Shown: positions 9,835 to 18,934, numbered from the stretch's first letter. The stretch: DNA of 64,000 bases from Pseudolysinimonas_A sp947085045 (GCA_947085045.1 CAMTUU010000003.1:62001-126000); one strand, 5' to 3'. A program made the numbers and translations. Notes: a model not told the origin generated them from the sequence alone.

Positions 9835-9869
9835 CGTCATTCGAGGGGCCGCACCATCGGGAGGCGGGC

Positions 9870-10889
9870 ATGAAGATCGGGATGCTCGCGCCGGTCGCCT
9901 GGCGCACCCCGCCCGAGCACTACGGCCCGTGGGAACGCGTAGCCGGCCTGCTCACCGAGGGGCTCGTCGCCGCGGGCCACGACGTCACCCTGTTCGCGAC
10001 CGCCGACTCGATCACGACGGCGACCCTGGATGCCGTGGTGCCGCACGGCTACGCGGGCGACGACGCTCTCGACGGCCGCGTGCAGGAGGCGCTGCACATC
10101 GGGCACGCGCTCGACCGGTCGGGCGAGTTCGACCTGATCCACAGCCACCTCGACTGGCTGCCGCTCGCTCTCGCCGGCGCGTGGCGCGCCCCGCTCGTCA
10201 CGACCGTGCACGGCTTCTCGGGATCTCAGATCCTGCCGGCGTACCGCGCCGGACTCGCGGTGCCCGGCGCGGCCCACCTGGTCGCGATCTCGGCGGCCGA
10301 CCGGCATTCGGACCTCGACTACGTCGCGACCGTGCACCACGGGATCGACCTGGGCGAGTTCACCGCCACGACCGCGTCGGGCGAGGCGCTGATGGTCCTC
10401 GGACGCATCCATCCCGACAAGGGCACGGCGGATGCCATCGCGATCGCCCGCGCCGCCGACCGACCCCTGCTGATCGCGGGGATCGTCCACGATCAGCGGT
10501 ACTTCGACGAGGAGGTCGCGCCGCACCTCGACGGCGACGGGGTCCGGTACCTCGGCTCGATCGGCGCCGACGAGCGGAACCGCACTCTCGGCTCGGTCGC
10601 GGCCCTGCTGCATCCCATCCACTTCGACGAGCCGTTCGGGCTGTCGGTCGTCGAGGCGATGGCCTGCGGCACCCCGGTGATCGCCTACCGCCGCGGGTCG
10701 ATGGCCGAGGTGATCGACGAGGGCGTCACCGGCTTCGCCGTCGCCGGGCTCGAGGAAGCGACCGCCGCCGTCCCCGCCGCTGCGGCGCTCGACCGAAGCG
10801 TCGTCCGGGCGACCGCGGAACGCCGGTTCGGCGTCGCCCGCATGGTCGAGGAGTACGTCGCCGTCTACCGGCGCATCCTCTCGGCTTAG
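9870..10889 (+). CDS. Glycosyltransferase family 4 (GT-B fold)
   Basis: Predicted cytosolic retaining glycosyltransferase using a nucleotide-sugar donor; the acceptor is unknown. The 339 residues have an N-terminal Rossmann half starting MKIGMLAPVAWRTPPEHYGPW, the acceptor-side HSHLDWLP and TTVHGF segments, and a C-terminal donor half with VLGRIHPDKG near 177-185 and the E-x7-E motif of GT4 enzymes (Glu254 and Glu262 in EPFGLSVVE). GGGAGG precedes the ATG. Its stop overlaps by 4 bp the end of a convergent pseudogene. No sugar-nucleotide or polysaccharide genes lie nearby, so the product cannot be guessed. Confidence 0.85.
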   Translation: MKIGMLAPVAWRTPPEHYGPWERVAGLLTEGLVAAGHDVTLFATADSITTATLDAVVPHGYAGDDALDGRVQEALHIGHALDRSGEFDLIHSHLDWLPLALAGAWRAPLVTTVHGFSGSQILPAYRAGLAVPGAAHLVAISAADRHSDLDYVATVHHGIDLGEFTATTASGEALMVLGRIHPDKGTADAIAIARAADRPLLIAGIVHDQRYFDEEVAPHLDGDGVRYLGSIGADERNRTLGSVAALLHPIHFDEPFGLSVVEAMACGTPVIAYRRGSMAEVIDEGVTGFAVAGLEEATAAVPAAAALDRSVVRATAERRFGVARMVEEYVAVYRRILSA

Positions 10890-11167
10890 CCGTTCGGCAG
10901 GCCGCGGTCCCGCAGATACTCGGCGTGGCCGCGCAACGCCGCCTGGTACCGGTCGATGTCGGGCGAGTGCACATGATCGGCCATCACGTCGAGCAGGACC
11001 GCGAAGGCCGGCACAGCGTCCGAGGTTGCGCAGGGTGGAGCCGTACTGCACGGCGCCGCGGCGGGCGAGATCCCCGTCGAGACCGGCGGCGATCGCGCGC
11101 TCGTCGGAGCCATGTCGTCCCGGTTCCGTGCCTCGGAGATGCGGTCGAGGTCGTCGTCGAGGGTCAC
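10886..11167 (-). pseudogene. Decayed tetratricopeptide-repeat protein gene
   Basis: Pieces of a TPR-like protein can be read in different frames: ERAIAAGLDGDLARRGAV then QYGSTLRNLG in one frame, and DAVPAFAVLL through HAEYLRDRGLPNG up to a stop at 10886 in another. The reading changes frame at about 11030, where the central part of a TPR protein should be, and the N-terminal helices are also missing. The family is known to me as small actinobacterial TPR proteins of about 150-170 residues with a YASTLRNLGR-type helix. This copy lost an internal segment and its frame. A GTG at 11167 begins the remnant. Confidence 0.6.
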
Positions 11168-11184
11168 GGATCCGGTCTGTCGCG

Positions 11185-11841
11185 TCAGCTGATGATGTTG
11201 ACCGCGCGGGCGATGACGAGGGCGAGCAGCACGAAACCGGTGAGCGACTCGTAGCCCATGAACGCCTTCGCCCGGCGGGTGAGCGGCATCACGTCGGTCG
11301 GGCTGAACGCCATCATCGAGCTCAGCGAGAAGTACAGATAGTCGAAGAACTCCGGGCGCCACCGCGGGTCGAGCCCGGGCGAGCCGTCCTCCTGCGGGAA
11401 CCGAAAGTCCATCGGGGCGTCGTCGCGCACCCCCTCGAACCGCCGGGCGAACGGGCCGCCGCGGTCGATCTCCCAGAAGACGACCGCGAAGGCGATCACG
11501 TTCGTCACCCACACGCCGGCGGCGACGTACACGACCGTCACGCCGACGCCGCGGCCGTTGAGCAGCTGGTCGAGGATCTGCACGATGTAGACCTGGTTGA
11601 CGAGCGCCAGCGCCACGGCGATCCCGACCCCGAGCCCGCGCGACCAGGACGTCTCGCGGCCGAGCCGCCGGGGGTTGAGCACGACGAGCGGGATGTAGGC
11701 GACGAGCGCCGCGACCGGGAACACCCACGACGGCAGCCAGGCGAACGGGGCCGGCAGGATCGCGTAGACGCCGAGGGCGAGGATGATCGCCACGGCGGCG
11801 GGCCAGCGGTGCTCCGGCTTCGGCCCGGCGGCGGCAGTCAT
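11185..11841 (-). CDS. Integral membrane protein with channel-like C-terminus
   Basis: 218 residues with about five or six hydrophobic segments: two near 15-50, others near 65-85, 95-120 and 180-215. The C-terminal stretch FFDYLYFSLSSMMAFSPTD followed by VMPLTRRAKAF and LTGFVLLALVIARAV follows the pore helix-filter-last helix pattern of two-TM potassium channels, but the TxGYGD filter is replaced by MAFSPTD. A potassium-selective function is therefore unlikely. The substrate is unknown. The ATG at 11841 has a CATACT hexamer 6 bases upstream, a possible weak leaderless promoter. Confidence 0.65.
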   Translation of the reverse strand: MTAAAGPKPEHRWPAAVAIILALGVYAILPAPFAWLPSWVFPVAALVAYIPLVVLNPRRLGRETSWSRGLGVGIAVALALVNQVYIVQILDQLLNGRGVGVTVVYVAAGVWVTNVIAFAVVFWEIDRGGPFARRFEGVRDDAPMDFRFPQEDGSPGLDPRWRPEFFDYLYFSLSSMMAFSPTDVMPLTRRAKAFMGYESLTGFVLLALVIARAVNIIS

Positions 11842-12153
11842 GGAGCGAGTATGGCCCGCGATGCCGTCCGGCTCACGTCCGCCACGGCAGGACGCGCCCC
11901 GACGCCGGGTCGGGCCGCGTGCGGGGATCGGGATGGGAGTGCCCGGTGAACCGGTAGAGCGCCACCGGTGACGACTTCGACCTCCTCGCGCACCCCACGC
12001 TCCGATCCCGTCGTGTGGATCAGAGCCGCCGTGAAGTTCGCCCGCGCGCGCATCCTCCTTCGACGGTGGGCAGCACAGGTCCGCCGCCGTCAGGGATCGA
12101 CTCCCGGCCGAGCTGGTGTTCCCTCGGACGGTGGTGGCGCCTAGCGTGACGGG
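11842..12153. other. 312-bp gap without a confident gene
   Basis: Lies between the divergent membrane-protein gene and the alpha/beta hydrolase gene. A 71-codon minus-strand frame (11838-12053) has no recognisable family. Its middle, GSERGVREEVEVVTGGAL, continues plausibly in another frame as YRFTGHSHPD, so it may be a frameshifted remnant of a small protein, but that is weak. The last 12 bases before 12154 contain the hydrolase promoter. Confidence 0.4.
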
Positions 12154-12843
12154 ATGGACGTCATCCTCATCCCTGGTTTCTGGCTCGACTCCTCCGCGTG
12201 GGACGACATCGTTCCCGCCATCCGCACCGCGGGACACGATCCGCGCCCGATCACCCTCCCGGGCCTGGTGCCCGCCGACCCCGAGGTGGGTCTGCGCGAC
12301 CAGATCGACTTCGTCGTCGACCTGGTGGATGCCGCCGCCGCCCCCGTCGTGCTGGTCGGTCACTCGGGCGGGGGTGCGGTCGCGCACGGCGTCGTGGATG
12401 CCCGTCCCGCCCGCGTCGCGAAGGTGATCTACGTCGACTCCGGCCCGCTCGGCGACGGCAACGTCATCAACGACGGCTTCGAGGCCGACGATGACGGGAT
12501 GGTCCCACTGCCCGACAAGATGATCTTCGACGACGAGTCGGTCGTCGGCATGGACGACGCGATCTGGGGCGCGTTCGCGGAGCGGGCGATCCCGATCCCC
12601 GAGAAGGTCGCGACCGAGAAGCAGGTGCTCTCCGACCCGCGGCGGTACGACGTGCCCGTCACCGTCATCACGTCGGAGATGTCGGAGGCGACGCTGCGCG
12701 AACTCATCGCCGGCAAGCACCCGTACGTCGCCGAACTCGCCGCCGTGAAGGACTACGAGATCGTCGAACTGCCCACGGGGCACTGGCCGATGTTCACCAC
12801 GCCGGGGCAGCTCGCCGAGAAGATCGCCGCCGCCCTGCCCTGA
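12154..12843 (+). CDS. Alpha/beta hydrolase
   Basis: Small cytosolic hydrolase of 229 residues (esterase-like; substrate unknown). The fold signs are the oxyanion-side HxxPGFW-like start (ILIPGFW), the nucleophile elbow GHSGGG with Ser71, and a C-terminal His in TGHWPMF (His210). No signal peptide. TAGCGT at 12142-12147 is followed by 6 bases and the ATG, so the transcript is probably leaderless. It converges with the acyl-CoA oxidase gene, 4 bp between stops. Confidence 0.85.
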   Translation: MDVILIPGFWLDSSAWDDIVPAIRTAGHDPRPITLPGLVPADPEVGLRDQIDFVVDLVDAAAAPVVLVGHSGGGAVAHGVVDARPARVAKVIYVDSGPLGDGNVINDGFEADDDGMVPLPDKMIFDDESVVGMDDAIWGAFAERAIPIPEKVATEKQVLSDPRRYDVPVTVITSEMSEATLRELIAGKHPYVAELAAVKDYEIVELPTGHWPMFTTPGQLAEKIAAALP

Positions 12844-12847
12844 GCGC

Positions 12848-14896
12848 CTACTTCTTCGAGGGGGCCTTCTCCTCGACGGGAGCCCTGCCCGACGCCTTCA
12901 GGTCGGCGTAGTATGCGCGGGCTTCGTCCTGGCGCTCCTTCTCGGCGCCCGACGCGATCGGCGCCCGCAGGTGCTCGGGCGCGAAGCCGAAGGCATCCAC
13001 GAGGTCGAGTGCGTGCGTGCGCAGACGCGGCAGCAGGCGGTCGTCGATGTAGTCGGTGATCGCCGTCGCGCGGGTCGTCGAGAGCCGCCCGTTGATGAGG
13101 TACCAGGCGGCGTGCTTCTCGATCAGCGTGAACCCGAACAGGTCGCGCAGCCAGGTGAGCACCTTCCTGGTGTCGGCATCCTGGATCCCGTCGAGCGCGT
13201 CGCTGAACGCCTCCCATTCCAGCAGCTCGGAGTGCGCGTACGCCGCCTCGATCAGCTCGTTCTGGTTGGCGTTGAACAGCGCGGCGGCCTCGAGCGGCGA
13301 GAGCTGCCCGACGCCCTTCAGCCGCCCGGCGATCTCCGCGACCATCGAGTGCACGCGGTCGGTGAGCAGCTGGCGCTGCGCGTCGGCGCCGCGGACGAAC
13401 CCGATCGATCGGGCGCGCGAGCCGAAGTCCTGGATGCTCTGGCCGAGCGCCCGCAGACCCGAGCGGTTGACCGCGACCTCGCCGACCTGCGCCGCGACGA
13501 GCCCGGCGATGGCGGCGGCATCCGCGTTCTTGAATCCCTTCGCGAAGTCGGCGAGCAGGCGCTTCGCGACCAGCTGGAGCAGCACGTTGTTGTCACCCTC
13601 GAAGGTCACGTAGATGTCGAGGTCCTGACGCAGCTGGGTGAAGCGGTTCTCGGCGAGGAAGCCGGCGCCGCCGCACGCCTCGCGCGACTCCTGCAGGATG
13701 TCGAGCGCCGACCAGGTCGAGAACGGCTTGAGCGCGGCCGCGAGGGTCTCCAGCTCCTGCCGGTCGGCATCCGTGTCGCTGGCGCCACTGAACACCGAGT
13801 CGAACTTCTCGAGCAGCCGCTCGTGCGCGAACGACATCGCGTACGTCGTGGCGAGGCGGGTCAGCAGCCGGCGCTGGTGCTTCTGGTAGTCGAGCAGCAC
13901 GACCTCCGATCCGTCGGGTCCGTCGGCGAACTGCCGGCGCTCGGAGCCGTAGGTGATCGCGATCTTGAGCGCGAGCTTCGAGGCGACGACCGCAGCACCG
14001 TCGAGCGAGACACGGCCCTGCACGAGGGTGCCGATCATCGTGAAGAAGCGGCGGCCGGGGCTCGCGATGCTCGACGTGTAGACGCCGTTCTCGTCGACGT
14101 CGCCGTAGCGGTTGAGCAGGTTGGTGCGGGGCACGCGCACGCCGGAGAAGTGCAGCCGGCCGTTGTCGATGCCGTTGAGCCCGCCCTTGAGCCCGTCGTC
14201 CTCGCCGCCGACGCCCGGCAGGAAGTCCTTGCCGTCGCGGATCGGCACGTAGAGGGCGTGCACGCCGTGGTTGACCCCGCCGACGATCAGCTGCGCGAAC
14301 ACGACCGCGGCTTGGCCGTCCTTCGCGGCGTTGCCGAGGTAGTCCTTCCAGGCGGCGCGGAACGGGGTGTCGATCACGAACTCGTCCCGCGCGGGGTCGA
14401 AGGTGGCGGTCGTGCCGATGCTCGCGACATCCGACCCGTGTCCGGTCTCGGTCATCGCGAACGCGCCGGGCACGGCGAGGCTCATCGCGCCGGGCAGGAA
14501 CTGCTCGTGGTGGCGCTCCGTCCCGAGGTGCAGGATGGCGGCCGCGAACAGGCCCCACTGCACGCCCGACTTGATCTGCAGCGACGGGTCGGCGAGCACG
14601 ATCTCCTGGAACTGCGCGAGGTTGCCGCCGTGGTCGTCGAAGCCGCCGAGGCTCGCCGGGAAGGCGCGCAGCACGGCGCGCTCCTCGACGAGGCGGTGCA
14701 GCTGCCCGAGGGCGCGCTCGCGATGCTCGGCCATCGACTGGCCCGGGATGCGGTGGAACTCCTCGCGCTTCATCAGCTCGCGCGACGCCAGGCGTACGTC
14801 CTTCCAGCGGCCGAGCAGTGTCTCGCCGAGCGCGGCGACGTCGATGTGCAGGGCGGCGGGCGCCGACTCGGTGGCGCGGTCCACGAGATCCGTCAT
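12848..14896 (-). CDS. Acyl-CoA oxidase / acyl-CoA dehydrogenase family flavoprotein
   Basis: FAD enzyme introducing the 2,3-double bond in acyl-CoA during fatty-acid oxidation. The 682-residue length and the separate C-terminal acyl-CoA oxidase domain favour an oxidase, which passes electrons to O2, over a dehydrogenase of about 390 residues. The FAD/substrate stretch AMTETGHGSD is at 147-156, the middle domain spans about 160-300, and EACGGAGFLAENR near 405-417 is the helical-domain signature. The ATG at 14896 is preceded by TACCGT (14903-14908 on the minus strand) with a 6-base gap: a likely leaderless promoter. A perfect 19-bp palindrome at 14980-14998 is a candidate operator. Confidence 0.9.
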   Translation of the reverse strand: MTDLVDRATESAPAALHIDVAALGETLLGRWKDVRLASRELMKREEFHRIPGQSMAEHRERALGQLHRLVEERAVLRAFPASLGGFDDHGGNLAQFQEIVLADPSLQIKSGVQWGLFAAAILHLGTERHHEQFLPGAMSLAVPGAFAMTETGHGSDVASIGTTATFDPARDEFVIDTPFRAAWKDYLGNAAKDGQAAVVFAQLIVGGVNHGVHALYVPIRDGKDFLPGVGGEDDGLKGGLNGIDNGRLHFSGVRVPRTNLLNRYGDVDENGVYTSSIASPGRRFFTMIGTLVQGRVSLDGAAVVASKLALKIAITYGSERRQFADGPDGSEVVLLDYQKHQRRLLTRLATTYAMSFAHERLLEKFDSVFSGASDTDADRQELETLAAALKPFSTWSALDILQESREACGGAGFLAENRFTQLRQDLDIYVTFEGDNNVLLQLVAKRLLADFAKGFKNADAAAIAGLVAAQVGEVAVNRSGLRALGQSIQDFGSRARSIGFVRGADAQRQLLTDRVHSMVAEIAGRLKGVGQLSPLEAAALFNANQNELIEAAYAHSELLEWEAFSDALDGIQDADTRKVLTWLRDLFGFTLIEKHAAWYLINGRLSTTRATAITDYIDDRLLPRLRTHALDLVDAFGFAPEHLRAPIASGAEKERQDEARAYYADLKASGRAPVEEKAPSKK

Positions 14897-14954
14897 GGCA
14901 ACACGGTACGTCTGGCCCGCGCGGGCCGCCGGAATCGTCGTCGAGGGCTACGAA

Positions 14955-14975
14955 CCCGACCCACTCCGGGTCGGG
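14955..14975 (-). terminator. Hairpin downstream of the zinc metallopeptidase gene
   Basis: CCCGACCC and GGGTCGGG form an 8-bp GC-only stem with a 5-base loop, about 115 bp after the stop of the metallopeptidase gene and upstream of the acyl-CoA oxidase promoter. No clear T-run; probably a terminator. Confidence 0.45.
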
Positions 14976-14979
14976 GCGG

Positions 14980-14998
14980 GTTGTGGATACTCCACAAC
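14980..14998. promoter_or_regulatory. 19-bp perfect palindrome upstream of the acyl-CoA oxidase gene
   Basis: GTTGTGGA-TAC-TCCACAAC is a perfect dyad about 85-100 bp before the oxidase start. Both arms resemble DnaA-box halves (TTGTGGATA), but a dyad of this type next to a fatty-acid oxidation gene could equally be a TetR-family operator. Confidence 0.45.
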
Positions 14999-15089
14999 GG
15001 CGGGTGCCGGAGTACGGAGCAGTCCTACAGCTCGCCGCGGCGCACGCTCGGCGGCTGCACCGGCCAGGCCTCGCCGGTGACCTTCGGGC

Positions 15090-15965
15090 TCACAGCTCGG
15101 ATCCCGTCGCCGCGAAGGTGTCGCAGGCACCGACGCCTTGTGTGTATCCGGCGGTGAACCACTTCTGCCGCGACTCGCTCGAGCCGTGCGTCCAGGTTTC
15201 GGGGTTCACCTGACCGCCGCCGAGCGTCTCCTGGATGTTGTCGTCGCCGACGGCGGCTGCCGCGTTGAGGGCGTCGGCGATCTCGGCGTCGGTCGGCTCG
15301 ACCAGGAACGGCACCCCGTTCTCGTCGGGCACCGTGCTCGCCGCCTTCACCCACGATCCCGCGTAGCAGTCGGCCTGCAGTTCGAGCCGGACGCCGTCGG
15401 AGGTCGGGCCCTGATCCTGCAGGTCGAGGCCGTTCATCGTGCCGGTGATGTTCTGGACGTGGTGGCCCCACTCGTGCGCGACGACGTAGAGCTGAGCGAG
15501 CGGGCCGCCCGTGGCGCCGAACTGGGTGCGTAGGTCGTCGTAGAACGCGGTGTCGAGGTAGACCATCTGGTCGGGCGGGCAGTAGAACGGGCCCGTCGCG
15601 CTCGTGGCGTTGCCGCATCCGGTGCTGACCGAATCGGTGAAGATCACGAGGTTGGCGGGCCCGGTGTAGCCGTCGACCTGGGTCTCCCAGTACGTATCCA
15701 GCGCGGCCGCGGCGCCCTTCATGCGGCACTCGATGTCCTGATTGGCGTCCTCGCCGGTCTGACACTGCGCGAGGCTCTCCTCGGTCGGCGTGCCACCGCC
15801 GCCTTGGATGACCGGGGCCAGCCCGGTGAGATCGACCCCGACGAGCTGAGACACGACGAACAGTGCGATGACGACGAGACCGCCGCCGCCAGCGCCGAGG
15901 GCGGCGTTGCGGCCCCGCTTCGAGACGCGTCCGCCACCGATGTTCGCGTTGTCGTTGAAGGTCAT
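15090..15965 (-). CDS. Membrane-anchored neutral zinc metallopeptidase
   Basis: A 291-residue protein of the putative neutral zinc metallopeptidase family (YpfJ-like). A Gly-rich cytosolic tail is followed by one transmembrane segment at about 29-45, and the rest should face outward. The zinc motif HEWGH is at 164-168, and four cysteines near 68-129 suggest disulphides. The substrate is unknown. The ATG at 15965 is preceded by TAGCGT (15972-15977, minus strand) at a 6-base gap, so it is likely leaderless and monocistronic. Confidence 0.88.
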   Translation of the reverse strand: MTFNDNANIGGGRVSKRGRNAALGAGGGGLVVIALFVVSQLVGVDLTGLAPVIQGGGGTPTEESLAQCQTGEDANQDIECRMKGAAAALDTYWETQVDGYTGPANLVIFTDSVSTGCGNATSATGPFYCPPDQMVYLDTAFYDDLRTQFGATGGPLAQLYVVAHEWGHHVQNITGTMNGLDLQDQGPTSDGVRLELQADCYAGSWVKAASTVPDENGVPFLVEPTDAEIADALNAAAAVGDDNIQETLGGGQVNPETWTHGSSESRQKWFTAGYTQGVGACDTFAATGSEL

Positions 15966-16024
15966 GCGAGAACGCTACCGGGGCGCGCGCGGGCCAGGAC
16001 GCCCCTGGCAACGCGGCCCGCGCG

Positions 16025-17863
16025 TCACGCCGCATCGGCGGCGGCCGCCGCGACCACCTCGACCACGCCCGCGCCGTAGGACTCGAGCTTCTTCTCGCCG
16101 ACGCCGCTGATCGTGGCGAGCTCCTCGAGAGAGCCGGGCTTCGTCACCGCGATGCCGCGCAGGGTCGCGTCGCCGAACACGATGTACGCCGGAACGCCCT
16201 GCTCGCGTGCGACGCCCGCCCGCCACTCCCGTAGCTTCTCGAACAGGCCGCGGGCCGCTTCCGGCAGTTCCGCTCCGGCGGTGCGCTTCGCCGCGCGGGC
16301 CTTCCGCTCGGGCTCGCGGCGCAGCATCACCTTGCGCGACCCGTCGAGCACCTCGGCCGCGGCCGGCGCGATGACGAGGGTGCCGTAGCCGTCGGCGCTC
16401 ACCGACAACAGACTCTGCGCGAGCAACTGGCGCACGACACCGCGCCACTCCTGCTCGCCGAGCTCGGTACCGATGCCGAAGGTCCTCAGCTCGTCGTGCC
16501 GGTTCGATCGCACGCGCTCGGTCTCCTTGCCGAGCAGGATGTCGATCAGCTGCCCGGCGCCGAAGCGCTGGTTGCGCTCGCGCTGCAGCCGCACCACGGT
16601 GGAGAGCAGTTTCTGCGCCGGGATCGTGCCGTCGAAGGCTTCCGGCGGCGAGAGGCAGGTGTCGCAATTGCCGCACGGGTCGCTCGGCTGCCCGAAGTAG
16701 CCGAGCAGCTGCACCCGGCGGCACGAGACCGTCTCGCAGAGCGCGAGCATCGCGTCGAGGTGCTGGCCCATGCGCTGCTTGTGCGCACGGTCGCCGTCGC
16801 CCTCGTCGATCATGCGGCGCTGCTGCACGACGTCCTGGAGACCGTAGGCCAGCCAGGCCGTCGAGGGCAACCCGTCGCGGCCCGCGCGGCCGGTCTCCTG
16901 GTAGTAGCCCTCGACGCTCTTCGGCAGGTCGAGGTGGGCGACGAACCGCACGTCGGGCTTGTCGATGCCCATGCCGAACGCGATCGTCGCGACCATCACG
17001 ATGCCGTCCTCGCGCAGGAACCGCGACTGGTTGCGCGACCGCACGCCGGCGTCGAGACCCGCGTGGTACGGCAGGGCCGGGATGCCTTCCGCCACGAGCG
17101 CGTCGGCCGTCTTCTCGACCGAGGCGCGCGACAGGCAGTAGACGATGCCGGCGTCGCCCGGGTGCTCGGTCTTGAGCAACGACAGCAGCTGCCCGAACGA
17201 CTGATTCTTCGGATCGATGCGGTACTGGATGTTGGGCCGGTCGAACGACGACACGAACCACCGCGCGTCGCGCAGCTCGAGCCGCTCGGCGATCTCCCGC
17301 CGGGTGGCCTCGGTCGCGGTCGCGGTGAGCGCGATCCGCGGCACACCCGGCCAGCGCTCGTGCAGCACCGAGAGCAGCAGGTAGTCGGGCCGGAAGTCGT
17401 GGCCCCACTGCGACACGCAATGAGCCTCGTCGATCGCGAACACGCCGATGTTGACGCGGTCGAGGAGGGCGAGGGTCTGCTGCAGCTTGAGCCGCTCCGG
17501 GGCGAGGTAGAGCAGGTCGATGTCGCCGGCGAGCAGCTCGCTCTCGACGCGGTGCCGCTCCGCCGCGTCCTGCGTCGAGTTGAGGAACGCCGCCCGCACG
17601 CCGACGGCGGAGAGGGCATCCACCTGATCCTGCATGAGGGCGATGAGCGGCGAGATCACGACGCCGGTGCCGGGTCGCACGAGCGCCGGGATCTGGTAGC
17701 ACAGCGACTTGCCGCCGCCGGTGGGCATCAGCACGAGGGCGTCGCCGCCGGAGACGACCCGGTCGATGATCGCCGCCTGCTCGCCGCGGAAGTCGGCGTA
17801 CCCGAAGACGCGGCGGAGGATGTCGACGGCCGCGTCAGGTGCTTCGCCGCGAGAGGTCGTCAC
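16025..17863 (-). CDS. recQ: ATP-dependent DNA helicase RecQ
   Basis: 3'-5' DNA helicase acting in recombination and replication-fork repair. From the GTG at 17863 the protein has 612 residues: helicase motif I TGGGKS at 48-53, motif II DEAH at 145-148, conserved helicase C domain, the RecQ-Ct zinc cysteines in CETVSCRR and CGNCDTC, and a C-terminal HRDC domain (GVPAYIVFGDATL to GVGEKKLESYG). TAGGGT lies 7 bases before this GTG, pointing to a leaderless transcript; an in-frame ATG at 17989 would add a non-conserved basic extension. Divergent from the EamA gene. Confidence 0.94.
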   Translation of the reverse strand: MTTSRGEAPDAAVDILRRVFGYADFRGEQAAIIDRVVSGGDALVLMPTGGGKSLCYQIPALVRPGTGVVISPLIALMQDQVDALSAVGVRAAFLNSTQDAAERHRVESELLAGDIDLLYLAPERLKLQQTLALLDRVNIGVFAIDEAHCVSQWGHDFRPDYLLLSVLHERWPGVPRIALTATATEATRREIAERLELRDARWFVSSFDRPNIQYRIDPKNQSFGQLLSLLKTEHPGDAGIVYCLSRASVEKTADALVAEGIPALPYHAGLDAGVRSRNQSRFLREDGIVMVATIAFGMGIDKPDVRFVAHLDLPKSVEGYYQETGRAGRDGLPSTAWLAYGLQDVVQQRRMIDEGDGDRAHKQRMGQHLDAMLALCETVSCRRVQLLGYFGQPSDPCGNCDTCLSPPEAFDGTIPAQKLLSTVVRLQRERNQRFGAGQLIDILLGKETERVRSNRHDELRTFGIGTELGEQEWRGVVRQLLAQSLLSVSADGYGTLVIAPAAAEVLDGSRKVMLRREPERKARAAKRTAGAELPEAARGLFEKLREWRAGVAREQGVPAYIVFGDATLRGIAVTKPGSLEELATISGVGEKKLESYGAGVVEVVAAAAADAA

Positions 17864-17951
17864 GCGCCCCACCCTACGACGGACCGCCGATCGTGGTCCC
17901 GGCGAGCGCGCGGGTGCGGAGGGGTCGCGGGTCAGCGCTACCGTGAAGGAC

Positions 17952-18815
17952 ATGCTGGCGATCGTCGTGGGACTGGCGAGCGCCCTCACCTACGGCGTCG
18001 CCGACTTCTTCGGCGGCCTCGCCGCGAAGCGCACGGCATCCGTCGTGGTCACCGCGTTCGCCGCCCTCGTCGGGCTCGCCGTCATGCTGCCGTTCGCGTT
18101 CCTGGTTCCAGCCCGGGCGTCGTGGGAGGCGTTCCTCTGGGGCGGACTCTCGGGCATCACCGGCGCGGCGGCCATCTTCCTGCTCTACGCGGCGCTCGCC
18201 ATCGGGCCGATGAGCATCCTGTCGCCGCTGACCGCCGTGCTCTCCGCGCTCGTGCCGATGACCTGGGGGCTCCTCTCCGGTGAGCGGCTGCCGTGGTGGG
18301 GCTACCTCGCGCTCGGCGGCGTGCTCGTGGCGATCGTGCTGGTCGGGTTCGTGCCCGAGAAGGGCGCCCTGCGACCGAAGGTGCGCGGGCTCGTCTACGC
18401 GACGATCTCGGGCGTGCTCATCGGCTGCTTCTTCATCTTCGTCGACCGGGCGCCCGGTGACTCCGGGCTCTTCCCGATCGTCGCCAACCGCTCGGTGAGC
18501 AGCGCGATCCTCCTCGTCGTGCTGCTGGTACTCGTGGTGGTCGCGCGTCGTCGCGGGATGCGCCCGTTCCCGGGTCTGCGGAGTGCGGTGTGGCTCATCC
18601 TCGCCTGCGGCGTCGCGGATGCCGCGGCCAACGTGCTCATCCTGACCGGGCTGCGGATGGGCGACCTCACCGTCATGAGCGTGCTCGCCGCGCTCTACCC
18701 GGGTGGAACGATCGCCCTCGCCGCGCTCGTGCTGCGAGAGCGCATCGCGCCCGTGCAGTGGGCCGGGCTGGGGCTCGCGCTCGCCTCCGCCGCAGTGCTC
18801 GCGATTCCGGCCTGA
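17952..18815 (+). CDS. EamA / DMT-family transporter
   Basis: 287-residue inner-membrane protein with ten predicted hydrophobic helices arranged as two EamA repeats (about 1-135 and 148-287). It is typical of drug/metabolite exporters or amino-acid and nucleotide-precursor permeases; the substrate is unknown. The ATG at 17952 follows TACCGT by 7 bases. GAAGGA in that gap could act as a ribosome-binding site only if transcription starts further upstream. Divergent from recQ with 88 bp between starts; a strong hairpin follows at 18935. Confidence 0.85.
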   Translation: MLAIVVGLASALTYGVADFFGGLAAKRTASVVVTAFAALVGLAVMLPFAFLVPARASWEAFLWGGLSGITGAAAIFLLYAALAIGPMSILSPLTAVLSALVPMTWGLLSGERLPWWGYLALGGVLVAIVLVGFVPEKGALRPKVRGLVYATISGVLIGCFFIFVDRAPGDSGLFPIVANRSVSSAILLVVLLVLVVVARRRGMRPFPGLRSAVWLILACGVADAAANVLILTGLRMGDLTVMSVLAALYPGGTIALAALVLRERIAPVQWAGLGLALASAAVLAIPA

Positions 18816-18934
18816 CCGACGGCGGCGATCCAGCCGCGCACGACGGCGACCGGATGCCTGCGAGTGCGCGCGCTGCAGCGGGTCCAGGTACGCGCAGACG
18901 TCGCTCATCGGGCGAGCGCACAGACCGCACGGCG

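Noticed and set aside
14980..14998. DnaA-box pair marking a replication origin
   Set aside because: Only one dyad, no cluster of boxes, no AT-rich unwinding region and no dnaA/dnaN nearby.
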